From Glandiceps talaboti (Eukaryota; Hemichordata; Enteropneusta; Spengelidae), in the NCBI RefSeq assembly GCF_964340395.1, contig NC_135568.1, forward strand, positions 3,524,501 through 3,588,500: a stretch of 64,000 nt of DNA. Direction: 5' to 3'. A program made the position numbers and the translations under genes. Numbering within the stretch: the stretch's first letter is position 1; the number at the start of each line of letters is the position of its first letter. The notes below the pieces were generated by a model. The model saw only the letters and a program-made list of their open reading frames with translations, made no database searches and was not told where the DNA came from. Shown here in pieces: positions 1 through 13,791 of the stretch.

Positions 1-73
1 TCTTCTTCTCAAAAGCAATTTTAACATTGCTCATAATACCTACTTCTTTGATGTAACAATCACTGACTAGCTC

Positions 74-440
74 TAATAATATAAAATATACATTTTCACT
101 ATATGCTTTGCTTAAATTTGTAAATAACGGTACTTTATAAGTGAGGTATTATCTTTTTAACGCCTCCAGATTATCAGTTAAATCAAAACACAGTATGCCT
201 TTGGACTGGACGGCTGCCAAGAACATTCAACATAGCAAACCTTGGGGCTCCTCCCCCATTTTTTTTTTTTGCAATATCAAAATTGTTTATATTATGTAGT
301 CCTTCGATGAAACATAACCTGATTTGTTATACTTAATAATATAAAATATTTTCATTAACTGTTTGATAAAAATGTGTAAATAATGGTATTTATAACTGAT
401 GTAATACCTTCTTAACGTCCCTTATCAAATCAAAAATAAT
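74..440. repeat. Diverged direct duplication, copies about 250 bp apart
   Basis: Segments at about 74-190 and 332-440 share AATATAAAATAT, GTAAATAA.GGTA, TTATAA.TGA.GTA and TTAACG.C in the same order. They lie 3' of the last DLK/LZK exon. No gene is visible in 1-491. Confidence 0.6.
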
Positions 441-491
441 ATAATGATGCAGAACAAGAACAACCAGCAAATGACTAATGACTTTTCAATT

Positions 492-576
492 TCATTCTCC
501 CAGATCACTTTCACTGTCAGAACACAGGAGACCTTTCCTTATTCCCAGAATACATTGCTGTAGTTCCATATTTATA
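492..576 (-). CDS. MAP3K12/13-like: DLK/LZK coding exon 13 (terminal exon)
   Basis: Acceptor CTCATGTACAG at 577. The split codon AG+T completes Ser, then [20 protein letters not shown] and SESDLGE, stop at 494-492. The acidic Ser/Asp/Glu end resembles the acidic tail of LZK. Supported by phase and splice site only. No canonical AATAAA was seen downstream; TATAAA variants occur near 390 and 135. Confidence 0.5.
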
Positions 577-3500
577 CTGTACATGAGAGTTCACAACAAT
601 GGCATCCTGGGTATACTGTTATGCCTATGTGTTTAATTGTAAAATCTTTCATTATCACTAACAATACATTGTTGCATCAGAAAACAATGAAGTAGTAGGG
701 TGTGGGGGACTGTGAATCAATAAATAGATGGTTGCTACTATGCATTGTTGCTAGGGTCAAAGGTCATTGTTGTCTTCAGAAGTGTTTCATTTCAATCCAG
801 TGTGACTCATCTCAATGAGTCACATCATATCTATCCTCTTAATTCTAGTTTTGAGATATTTTTAGACAAAATAACATAGATATTGAAACTGTACACCTTC
901 AATCTACGCTAAGTATGATATGTTTTACGTAAATGTAGCACAGTCAGGCTTGACTCATTAAAATCCAACACCTTCTACTATGGAGTACACTTATCGTTAT
1001 TTCACATTTCTATTTTTAGATGAAATTAACGTAAATCGTTGAAACTTTACACCTTCAATCTACGTTAAGGATGTGTTTTAAGTAAATGTAGAACCGTCGC
1101 ACTTGACTCATTGAAATCCAACACTTTCTACTATGGAATATTTTTAGATAAATTGAACATACGTCATTGAAATTGTACACCTTCAATCTACGCTAAGAAC
1201 GATGTGTTTTATGTAAATGTAAAACAGTGGACTTGACTCACTAAAATCCAACATTTTCTACATGGAATAAACACAAGACATCATGCCTTCATAATTATAT
1301 ATATATTCAATTTGATCTCTGCTGCATGGACGGTTTGGCTCATTCATTTCAGACACTGACACGGCAATATAAACATCACTTTAACAAGAGTCCCATCACT
1401 CAAATCATCTGTTTTAACTATCACTTTAGAACTAGTAATAATTTTTTGCAATTTAGTTTTGAAGTGACTACGTACTATTCTACTTTCTGGACTAATTTTT
1501 ACAAATCATGAATTCCAAAATCTGTATACATTTACTATTAAATCTGTACCATTCCTTTTCTGTCAACTTATGGCAAGAACTTTTTGTTTACCTGTCCGGG
1601 TAGTCATCATTATCACTGCTTTCACTAACATCACCATCACCATCACTCCAACTCAACGACACAATCTGTAAACAAAACACAGGTGATATTGCTAAGCAAC
1701 CAGCCAAAGACAAAAACAAATACAAACAACTTGCTGTATGTCAAGTCATTGGGTATAAACACATTCAGGGTGATATGGACAGAATAGGAATAACAGCAGG
1801 ACATGTCAATATTGTGGAATACTTTTTGTAAAGTTGTTAGATTTTCAGATTTGGAATACTTTTTGTAAAGTTGTTAGATTTTTCAGATTTGTTTCTTAGA
1901 CTCCGTCTCTTTTCAACTATCTAAGCATTTGTACAAAGACAAGAATTAGGATATAAATCAGAAAATTGTTGAGAATATTTACATTGAAATTTTTTTCGCC
2001 AACAACTTATCGGCATCACCAGGGGTGTACGACAGTGGGGGTGGGTGATGATATGTGTCTCTCTTTGCTAATATAATGCACAGTGTAGTACATCCATGAC
2101 AATACTGACAAGAAGATGGCCAAAATTTGGGATCATTCTCAATTTTTTTAGACTATGTGAGTAGCTAATTTCATGTGTAAGATGATCTAAGTATCCAACA
2201 ACATTTACTCTGATATTGTGATGTTTCCATTCATTTTAGGAATACGGCAAATATAGTAGTTTTAACAACGAGTGAGGTATTCCACAATATGATAGTTTTA
2301 GTATGGGAAATGCTATACAAGTGAGGGCACAGATGTTAATTCTTAGTGCTTTACATGTAATACAAGTACTACTATGGAAAACTTGCAGTTGACAAGTTTT
2401 ACATAAACAAACTAAAATTGACACATTGGTATTATATCATTGTAGGTTTGTGACATTGATAACAGATCCATTTTTTATCTTTTTGACCACCATTACAACA
2501 CAGTAGTGTCCTCATCAAAATGCCACCATACTTATTTTAGTGTACATCTACTCTTACTAGCCGATGGTAAGCTTGCCATGGTAGTAGTAATTTGTTTATT
2601 TTTACTATAGCAAGTTTTCCACAGTAGTTTTGTATTACAGCTGATTTGATCTACACTCCAATGAAAATGTTTACATAGATATTGATAGATTACTAGTATA
2701 GATTTCCTAATTAATCTCTCGGTTTACTTTACTGCAATGTAGAAGTGTAGAGTAAAAGTACTTGAAGATTTTGCAATCTCGACTAGCAATCTATCAATAT
2801 TTAAGTAAACATTTTCATACAAGGCTAGATCATATCAGCTGTATTCAAAATGAAACACAATTCTTTATTGCATGTTCTGACAATTTCATTCAAAATGAGA
2901 ATTGTGTTCAAGATAAATGAGAGTTTGTCGAGGAAAACAGACTGCACCAAAATGAGTAAATAATCACATCTCAGCTTTGCAGACCTGTCACTTTTTGATG
3001 TGAGGAATCGTGTTTCTGTTGTGTAATGTAGTGAGTCACTTCACTGACATGAAAGTATCAAAGTGGTATTTCAGATGGGATAAATTGTAGAAAGTCAGTC
3101 ATGTGTAAAAGTTTGTTAACCTCTTCATTACTTGTCAAATTCCCGCCAAAATTATTGAAACAAAAATTACATTTTTTTGGTAACTTTTTGGCATATTCAA
3201 ATTTTAGACTGGACCAAACATATAATCTTTGCTTACGAATTCAGCCCAAATTATGTGAAAAAATTCCTATTTTTTAGCACATTTTTGGAATATTTCATTT
3301 TTGTTTTGGACTGGTATTGAGCAAATAATCTTTAGTGCCGCACTACTTTCAAAATTTATGTTCACAAGTGAATTCCAAAAAGGTTCATAAAATCAATATC
3401 TCCTTATTTGTGATACTAGTGTAGTGCAGAAGGTCAGAGGTTAAATTATGAGGTCACAGGTTAAACTATGATCTCAATGCTAAACTGACTGTCACAGTAT

Positions 3501-4966
3501 ATTTTCTAGTTCCAGAATGCAAACAGCTTACATCATTATTCCCTGGGGGATTAATGTCTTCCACTATCGCTCCACAGAAATAAATTACTTTTGTTATTAT
3601 CTTGGTTTGGCAGGTTGTAGGTAATTTGGAAATGACAATTAATGTATGTACACTGAAACTGTTAGATTTGGCAAACTGTTGGACTGTAAGATACGTTGTG
3701 TCGTGCCACCATAATCAGGACAGCATGACACACCAAACTAACAAACAGTATAAAGAGTATGTGAAATCAATACAGTTTACACTGTTGCATTGTGGGACAC
3801 AGACACTAACTAGTGATGTGAATGTCTTATCAAGACATAGTGAAATGATCTGATGATATGACCGAGATAACTTGTTTCTCATCACACAAATAATTTATCA
3901 TTGGTGACAGCCTGATCTTCTTTCCTGGACACACACAAATGGCTTTACATTTACACATAGCTAGCTTTAAGCAGTGCTTATTTTAGTAGTGTTAATTCTT
4001 AGGAGAAAATTGTTTATTTAAAAGTTTGCCTCATCTGCATATCATTTGCATATGTTAACCGGTTTAAACCAGTTTGAGGAAATCTGTTTTAAAGTAAGAA
4101 AGAGTGTGATTGTCTGAGAAAGACAACTCACACTCTAAACTTTGATCAATATATACAATTTCTGATCAGTTTCCAAAGTCTATTTATTTGAACATAAATA
4201 TTCTTTGGCAAATTTAGGGATGAATTTTCAGCCAGAGTCTTGGTTATCTGGCTTGACAATAGTCTAGTATTATCTATATGTGTAGACATTTTCTATGATC
4301 TTTTTCTCTCTCCGTGTATATGGTGAAGAGAGAACATAGCACATATAGTTACTTGACAACATCATTTGCCAGAAGAGACTCAGTGTCAGTATGTTGAGCC
4401 ATATAGCCACGTTTCTGGGCTAAATATTTAGTTCATCTGATGAAAGGATATGCAGTATAAAGAGATGAGGCATAAAAACAAATGTGAGAAAAACACCATC
4501 AACAATCTATTAGTAAACATTTAGTGCAATATAAATCACATCCCCAAAATTCATTTTCATCTTAGACACAAACAAAATAAAGAAAATCCCAAAAAATCCG
4601 ATATCTGGTATATTTATTCCTGAAAAGACTGGTATAAACTACAAACTCAAAAGTGAAAACTAATCTCTGCATGGAAAGTCTAACAAGGATAATGGAAACA
4701 TGCTTTTATCATACAACCCTGTGATTTCATTCATCCATACTGCTACAATTAAATTTCTAGAATAGATTTCATATTTATAATTCCCTTTTTTTAATGTCGA
4801 TATTTGTACATTTTTATATCAGATGTCACACACATACATACATACACACACACACACAGTCGCACACATATGCAGACAGACACACTGTCGCACACATATG
4901 CAGACAGACACACAGACACACACTGTCGCACACATATGCAGACACAGACAGACACAGTCAGTCACA

Positions 4967-5009
<43 letters not shown>

Positions 5010-8000
5010 CAGCTAAAATACTACTTAATGATTCTGATAATATAGTAACATAATGTGTTTACAAACAGTGACATAATAGTGGTCCATATAATGACCAGTT
5101 TGGATTAATTTTTGTGACATTTCAAACAATACAAACGTGTGATAGGTATCATTGTACTATCAGTGCACAAAGTGCATTCATACGATTTTCTGAGTCTAAT
5201 TTTTTTTCATCTAGAAAGTAGAAAATGGACAAAACAACAAACAAACTAACATTCAAGCTACATTAAAATCAATTTGTTTGTTTCACTTGGTTGTATCTTC
5301 TCCAATAATTATCATTCTTTTATATTGTTATCTTTCTAAGTAGTCTATTCTTTACAAAGTTTCCCACCTTTTCCAAAAAGTTTGCTTCACTTCTAATAAG
5401 TTTGCCTCTTTTGCAATAAGTTTGCCTTTTTTTTCAAGAAGTTCAAAATCTTTGCTAACAAATTTATCATGTTTTCCAAGAAGTTTCTGATCTTTTCCAT
5501 GAACCTTAACATCTTTGCGACAATATTCCTTTTCTTTTCCAAGAATGTTGATATTTTTTACAAAGAAATCTATTACATTTATGTTTCCTAACCAGCTAGT
5601 ATCTTTTTCAAGAAGCTAAACATCTTTCTTAAGATCTTTGACATTGTAACTAAGAAATATATGTAGTCTTGGAATAGTCTTATTTGAGGACGTCAAACCA
5701 CTTTCCATGCACAGCTCCATAACTTATAAGAACCAGAGTTAGCCCATTACTTGCATCAACTCTGTTCACTAAACATCGGTCAATGTACTAAACTGATTGG
5801 TACATTCTATCAGAACTTCACCAACAGACATTCTATCACACAAACATACACTTAATGAATATAAATTGAAAAATTATTCACTAAAATGAATGTTCCAAGT
5901 GAATGAATGAATCATACACTAAAACAGAAAACTAATGTATTACGCTGTCTATGGTCTTGATTCTGGTTTCTTATATCTATTACAATGACTAACAGACATT
6001 TTCAACACCTGCTCACTTGTAGTTGTAGCCTCGAGGGATATGACGAAAGATAAATTTGGTCAATGAGGCTACTTCTGCAGATGTTTATGACAACACTTCT
6101 TTCACAACCAGGGTCCATTTAAATTATTATGGAGAATCTTTACTATATTTGGACTCATGAATATTCATGACAATACCATATTAGGCTTGCTCTTTCACAA
6201 CCTTTTATCATATAAGGCAAGACGGCATAACATGGTATCATGAATATTCATTTTGCTATTATGAATAATCTAATATCATGAATATTTGCATCCTTCACCA
6301 TATTTGGCATTCTATTTGATTCAACTGACCATATTTGGAATTATCAATGTCTACAACATTTACCATATTAGGCTTCAAAAATATTCATTCCCTAATATGG
6401 TAAGGATGTTGCCAAATAAGGTAAAGTATGTAAAACAATAAGGGCAGAAATAAAAGAAATTGAAGAAAGACTTCAGGAAAGATAGGTAGAAAACAGGTTG
6501 TATAGGAAAAGATGACAGATAGAGTTTAATGAAAATGATCTTTATGGAACAACCACCACCACCATATCACCAAATATTTGAACATATTCACACCTTTTTG
6601 GATTGTAATTTTTGGAGCCTCTTCTTATCCATTGACTTGCCGGATAAAGTTTTTTGTTGATAATGTTGCATGGCAACTCCCGGTCCCTTGCGTCGCAGCG
6701 GGCTTGTGACGCTGTGACACTGTGCTAATTTCTCCCCAACATACGAATCTGACAAATCTCCATGATTTCCATTCAATATACATGTATGGTCCGAGGATAA
6801 GTGAGTTGTATTGCTGTTGACTTCAGTCACATTATCATATCCCTGAGATTCATTCGTCCATGAACTGGAAGGGCTGTGTATGGGACAAGTTTCACAACAT
6901 GCTGTTTGTGTCTCAACACTTCGTTGACGTCCGTACGGTATTTCAGTTTGACGTACGGCACTACCGGGTCCTTTCCCATTTTGGAGGGATATCATTGAGC
7001 CCTCACTTTCAGAATCACAACGCAATCTCTCTAGTTCCACATTTTTCAAGTTTTCAATATCTTGGACTACAATTCCTTGAGTTTTTTGAAGTAATTCGTT
7101 GTGAAGTGCTTCCTTGTTTGGACTAACAGGTCCTTTTATGGTCACAGTTTTTGTAGCATTCCTACCCCCATAGCTGCTACTACGTCGGTGTCGCATCTTC
7201 CTCATCCTACTTGGTGATATCTTCAGAGGAGAGGATCCTCTCCGTGATGACGCTGATGATGTCTCATTCCTGGGATCATCTGAAGAACTTTTACTCCTAA
7301 AGGTAATCCAAAATATACTCGGTTAAAAGCAAAATTCATTTTTTCTCCACAACTATTTATTTGATGTCCTTTTTAAGTTGAGTCTCTCAGTGAATCAAAA
7401 GTTATTGTTATGACATTTCCCTTCTTCTAGGGTTTACATTACACTTAGTACTTACTAGCACAAAATCCTTACACGGAGTATGCCATCACTGCATCAATTT
7501 ATATGACTTCCAGGTATCACTAAACTGTCTAATCATAAATGCAAATAGAACAGGACTGGCAGATTCTTTACACTGTTTTCCCATCTTTAAAAAAAATCTT
7601 ACTAACAATTGTTTTCATTTGATTTTATTTCTGATTATTAATTCCTACTTTAATGCCGGTTGATGTTAGACATGTTTAGTATTTAATCTGAGTCACAACA
7701 TTGAATGCTGTTGCTGTCAATCATCTTTGCAGCTGGTTCAATCATGATTTGTACAAATCAGATTGAGACCATCCTACAATGGTCACCTGTTTGATAACTC
7801 ATCAATCACTCACAGGAGAATGTCCTACTTGTACCCGAAAACCTAAAACAACAATACACAGGTTATGCACAGTTACCTTGGCAACGATTGAGGTGATGAT
7901 AGAAATGATGGTTTCTTCATCAGTTTCTCCATAGTATCTGCTTGTGACTTAATGATTGGTTTGATAACACGCTTCTTTGGCTTGAATGACTGCATTTGTT

Positions 8001-11000
8001 GCTCTCGTCTGTCAATGGAATAAGGTGACATGTCAAATCATATCTTTATTTATTTTTCAAGGAATGCTGGGAATTTAATGAGCTGGTCTTGTTACATTAC
8101 CTGAACAAGTTTTTCTCCCTCTTCTTAAGTTGAAACAGACATGAACTCAACTCAAGTTACAACCCGACGACTCTTACTATGATCATATTACATCACCTGA
8201 ACAAGTCCTCTCTCTTCTCAAGCTGCCCAATACATGAATTCAAATCAAGTTACAGCCCAATGGCCTTTATTAAGAAAGTCATGTTACATTACCTGAACAA
8301 GTCATTTTCTCTCTTCTCAAGCTGAAGCATACATGAACTCAATTCCATGTATAAGTTGTTGGCCCTCTCTAGTTTTCTCTCATAATGTTCTCGTATATCT
8401 TGTGCATGCCTGTGTAACACAAATTCAACTGTTACTCAATATCCAACACTTTACTTCAACATCACATCACATCACATGACATTTCTTTTTTATAGAGTTT
8501 TGATTCTTTGCATATTCTCAATTTATTTTTTGAAGATGTTGACTTTACTAGTGCACCATTCAAACAAAACAAGTCTCCCCAAATATTGTGATACAATTTC
8601 TATGATATGGTTGACATACTACCACCATAACAGATATCTTTTCGAATGAACCAGATATTTCTATTATTTTAATCTCAAATACAGCTTAACTGTGGGAAAC
8701 ATGTTCCAAGAACACTAATTTAAAAGCATTTTTGTCAATGTTTGTGGCGAAAGAGTGAATTTCAGTGAAGAAGTTCATCAAATCTTGCCAGTAGCCTACA
8801 GCTATTTCCTTTATAGGTACAACAACATGATCGTATCTCTTACTTGAGTTCTTCTTGTCGTTTTCTTATCAAATTTTCATCAAGTCGTTGAAGATGAGAT
8901 CCCTCACTTTTCATTTTCTCAAACGTTCTTTTAATCTCTTCCCTCCAGTCCTCCTAGGGAAAGTGAAGTTGACAACATTTGGTGAGTACAATCTCACTCC
9001 AAATCTTTGCTCCTCACAAAGATAAATTAGTAATCAATGACTATAGATTTTATCATTTAACACAGAGGAACTTGTTATTAGTAGGTAATTTTAGCACAGC
9101 TAGTGACAGGCAAACTCAATAGCTAGTTAGAATTCAGTCGAAGTGCAATTTGTTTGACGTATCTTGGTTTCATTTGCTCACGAATAGTTACAAGTTATCT
9201 TTTTTTTCTTCTATTTTTGAATTCTCAAGCTTGAGGAAAAAAACTTCACACTTTTAGTAACCATGGTGTTTTCATTCGTAAACACACTGATACCATAAAA
9301 CTGTTTATTTCTGATGATATTTCACAATCAAATGTTGTTACATGTTGTATATCACTAATGGCAAGTTCAAGGGTATATGCAAAGCAAGTCAATTACCGAC
9401 AATGGTCTAGTCTTAAAAGTCATGTCTTTGAACTTGTTATCAGCTGATTGGACATGACAAAAATTTATTGAGAAATAGTATCAGTAGTAAACATTTTATG
9501 GTTCCAATTTGTTCAAAAGTGAAAACATGACGGTCATGAAAATGAAGGCCAGGCCAATGGCTGTAATTGTACTTGAGTTGAAGTTCAATACCCACAATCT
9601 CTGTTATCTCTTGTACATGTAAGGAATACTCAATGAAACCCTGACAGCAAAACAATCTCTTTAATTCTACAAAACTGTCACATTTCCAATCTGAAGGAGT
9701 GCATCTGATTTAGGACTTGTTTATCTTGAAACGCTCGTTTCTGAACTCACATAAATACATCAATTTTCACAGAAGCTCTTTTTCTCTCAGGGTACAAACA
9801 TGTTTAAAATTTGACATCAATTGTTCTTAGATCAAACTGATCATATTACAGTTACGGTAGCTATTTCATTGTTCTATAAAGTACAACCACATTCCTTATC
9901 TCACAGTCATCTGTCAAAACAATGTGAAACACAATTTCATATTGTACCTATTTTCATTAGTTTTGATGGATAGGAGTGTTTTGACCACTAGAATAGTGAA
10001 ACACTTATTCATAGTTACCATGGATACGGTCATAAATCAACAAACATTACTTTCTCACAAAAGAGTCGATTTCTGTTTTAGTGAAAAATCCTTTGAAACT
10101 ATAGTACTCAACTATTATGCGCAACTGACACATAAAGTGATATCTGATCTAGTTTTTACGTTAGAATTACATAAAGTCTACAATATTTCTGTAATATGTA
10201 ATATTTATTTATTACCTGTAGATCAAAATATGAGTTCCTGGGTGTTGACAGGAAGTCACGGGATGCAATATCAATATGCATCAAGACTTGACGAAATGAT
10301 GGCCGGTTCTTTGGCTTACCACACCTGTCAATCATAAAGAACATTACGTTATGGTCACTTATATAGTAAGAAACACCTAGAACTGATAAAGCTGGCGTTC
10401 TCTACCATGGTATACTTTGTGAAGGTAATATTTCCATTTTTGCTATGTTCTAGAAGGCATAATTTGCTATGTGAGGGTCAGTTTTTATTATAGGTATATG
10501 AGGGTATTATTTGCTATGTGAGAGCATTTTTAGTTAAGCACAGATAGTATGAGCTATGTGAGGACATTATTTTAGTTAAGCACAGATAGTATGAGCTATG
10601 TGAGGACATTTTTAGTTAAGCACAGATAGTATGAGCTATGTGAGGACATTTTTAGTTAAGCACAGATAGTATGAGCTATGTGAGGACATTTTTAGTTTAA
10701 GCACAGATAGTATGAGCTATGTGTGGGTATTATTAGCTATGTGAGGACATTTTTAGTTAGTGAAGTTATTTAAAGGCATTATTAGCTATTTAAGGACATT
10801 ATTTGCTGTGAGGGTATTTTTAAATATGTGAAAATGTTCTTAGTTATGTGAAGGTATTATTAGCTATTATAAGGGTATTATTTACTATATGAGGACATTA
10901 TTAGTAATGTGAAAGTATTTACTATATCCTGCTAGGAGAGCCACGGCCATATTGTGATTTTGTCATTAAATTATTATAATACATCTTTTCTTCTTAGACA

Positions 11001-13603
11001 CATGAATAAGAGCCATTCTCAACTTTCATTTCTGAATCATGTATTTTCACCAAATACAAAGCTGAAACCAAAACTCAAAGAATGAGACATATTAGAAAGA
11101 ACGTTGACAGATTGGAAAATGAGAACTTCCACTTACCAACACTGCTTCATCAGTAGTTGGAAGCCATCAGGACACGTCCCTGGTATTGGTAACCTTAAAC
11201 TGTTACTGCCAACTCCCCAGATAATGGCTGATGAATCAACATCCTGGTTTATAGGAAAGAACAGACAGAGAGGAAAGTCAGTGGGAGCAGAGGAAAGTCA
11301 GTGGGAGCAGATAGAGGAAACATAAAACAGCTAATTCAAGTTTGATGAACTCAGGTATAATTTCATGAGATTTGAAAATGAGTCCTTTTAAGAATTGTTT
11401 GCCAGTATTCCATCAGTGTGCCCTCTGACGATAGCCAAATGTTGTTGTTGTGAGTCAAAATGGGATTTCTTGTGAGTCAACACATAGTAAGAGATGGGGG
11501 AACACCAAATTTTGGTGCGTCACTAGAAATTGTGTGTGTCAGTGGCACGTCAATTTGGCTTTATAGAGGGCACACTGTATTCCATACTTCATTAATATAT
11601 TACAAGTGATAATAACAACTCTGTTATTTGAGATTAGTGTTTGTGCTAAGGATGGTTAACTAGGTAAATCTACCAGGGTTTCCAGTTATTTGATCATGGT
11701 TCCCATACAAAATTTTGTTAGACTGTATAGGAAACTATGCTATTTCACCACTTTCCCTATTCTGTGACCGCAGTTACCCAACCTCAGCAAAAACACTTGA
11801 AATATTAGCAATAGTGATGAGCTTTGATGAAAACTTACATTAACATTCATAACATGAACAAAATTTGAAATGGTTCATTTGTTATTGTGAGAAATCGATG
11901 AAACTGTCACAGTTCTGTTGACCGATGATGGGTCAAAGATAACAATAAATGTGTACAACTCTTTCAATCTGCCAATAGGGTCAAACATGTCTCATCTGTC
12001 TGTGTCAAACTGTTAGAAGATAGGGATTTAACTCTGTAGTAATATCAGCAAATGTGCACAATAACAGTTGGAATCGTTGACTAGTTTCGCACCTCAGCAG
12101 GATTTCTATCACTTCAGAGGTACATTATTATAGATATGACAGGTAAATGTATAATACAACAGAACCCCATGACATGTGAGTGCAAGTGTGCCGTTCTCGG
12201 GGTATTTACATGACCGCTTGCAGTGAAGTCAGCACCTGTACTTTCACAAGCATAGTGAGTGAATGTGCAGCAAAAAACACTGCAACCATGAATGCAAATC
12301 TACCCAAGTACCCACACTGAAACTCACGTGGCATGGGATTCTGTTATTATTACATATGTTTATCTGCAACGGCAAATTTCCATAAAAATCATAAAAATCA
12401 TACGCGCGATCATGCAATTTTGTGTGTGACGATGCTACATAATTACCTTATAGGGCATCATTACATTTACTGTATCACCTTACTGAATGCATCACTATTC
12501 TACATGCTATAATTACCTTAAATGATATAATTCTTCCTGTAAGTACTCCATAAGTTTCTGTTACACAATTACCATATTTGGTGGTACAATTACCTTATAT
12601 GGCATCCTTCAAGACAGTAACCCTAAAAAGTTACTGCTAAAAGAAATACCATATTTGGTAGTATAGTTACCTTATATGGCATTTCGCCAGTCAGTAATTC
12701 CCATAATACTACACCAAATGACCAAATGTCAACTTTTTCAGAACAAGGCTCATTTCGAATGACTTCTGGTGCCATCCATGCCACAGTGCCAGCAAATGAC
12801 ATCTTGGTACTTTTTTCATTCCACTCTTTACACGTACCAAAGTCAGATATCTTGACGACATCATTTGTAGCCACCAATACACTGTAATGAACAAAACAAC
12901 ACAATGATAACACAAAGTTTTTTTTTTTATTAAAATGTTTAATTCAGAAATGTTGACATTGTTCGTGAGCTATTAACATGCTGCAATGAAGAAAACAACA
13001 CAATGTACCTATATGTCCATTTTGCAATCTTTTGTAAATATACTTTAAGTATTTTTCTGTTAGTGTGCATGGCAATAAAAATTAACGAACAATGGTGAAA
13101 TTTTGCAGCTACTGGAACGATAAGGGAGCAACAGTAAATATAGCTGTTGAATGACTAACTGACTGACTGACTGACTGACTGACTGACTGACTGACTGACT
13201 GACTGACTGACTGACTGACTGAATGACTGACTGACTGACTGACTGACTGACTGACTGAATGACTGACTGACTGACTGACTGACTGACTGACTGACTGACT
13301 GACTGAATAAATGACTGAATGACTGAATGACTGACTGACTGACTGACTGAATGACTGACTGACTGACTGAATGATTGACTGAATAAATGACTGAATGACT
13401 GACTGACTGAATGACTGAATGAATGAATGAATGAATGAATGAATGAATGAATGAATGACTGGCTGACTGACTGACTGAATGACTGACTGACTGACTGACT
13501 GACTGACTGACTGACTGACTGAATGAATGAGTGGTTGACTGACTGACTGACTGACTGACTGACTGACTGACTGAATGAATGAATGAATGAATGAATGAGT
13601 GGT

Positions 13604-13647
<44 letters not shown>

Positions 13648-13747
13648 TGACTGACTGAATGAATGAATGAATGAGTGGTTGACTGACTGACTGACTGACT
13701 GACTGACTGACTGACTGACTGAATGAATGAATGAATGAATGAGTGGT

Positions 13748-13791
<44 letters not shown>

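Larger units (their letters stand above)
1666..6593. other. DLK/LZK intron 11 content
   Basis: No exon was recognised here. It holds the CA/CAGACA microsatellite, a truncated MITE relative at 3117-3340, degenerate AAGTTTGCC/TTCCAAGAAG repeats at about 5360-5640, and a cluster of ATGAATATTCAT and ACCATATTAGGC words at 6120-6420. Confidence 0.6.

Noticed and set aside
4794-5053. Four overlapping frames rich in His-Thr or Cys-Val
   Set aside because: All derive from the CA-rich microsatellite and occur on both strands.
9924-10337. 137-codon plus-strand frame
   Set aside because: It overlaps kinase exon 7 in antisense, uses a non-ATG start and has no recognisable domain.
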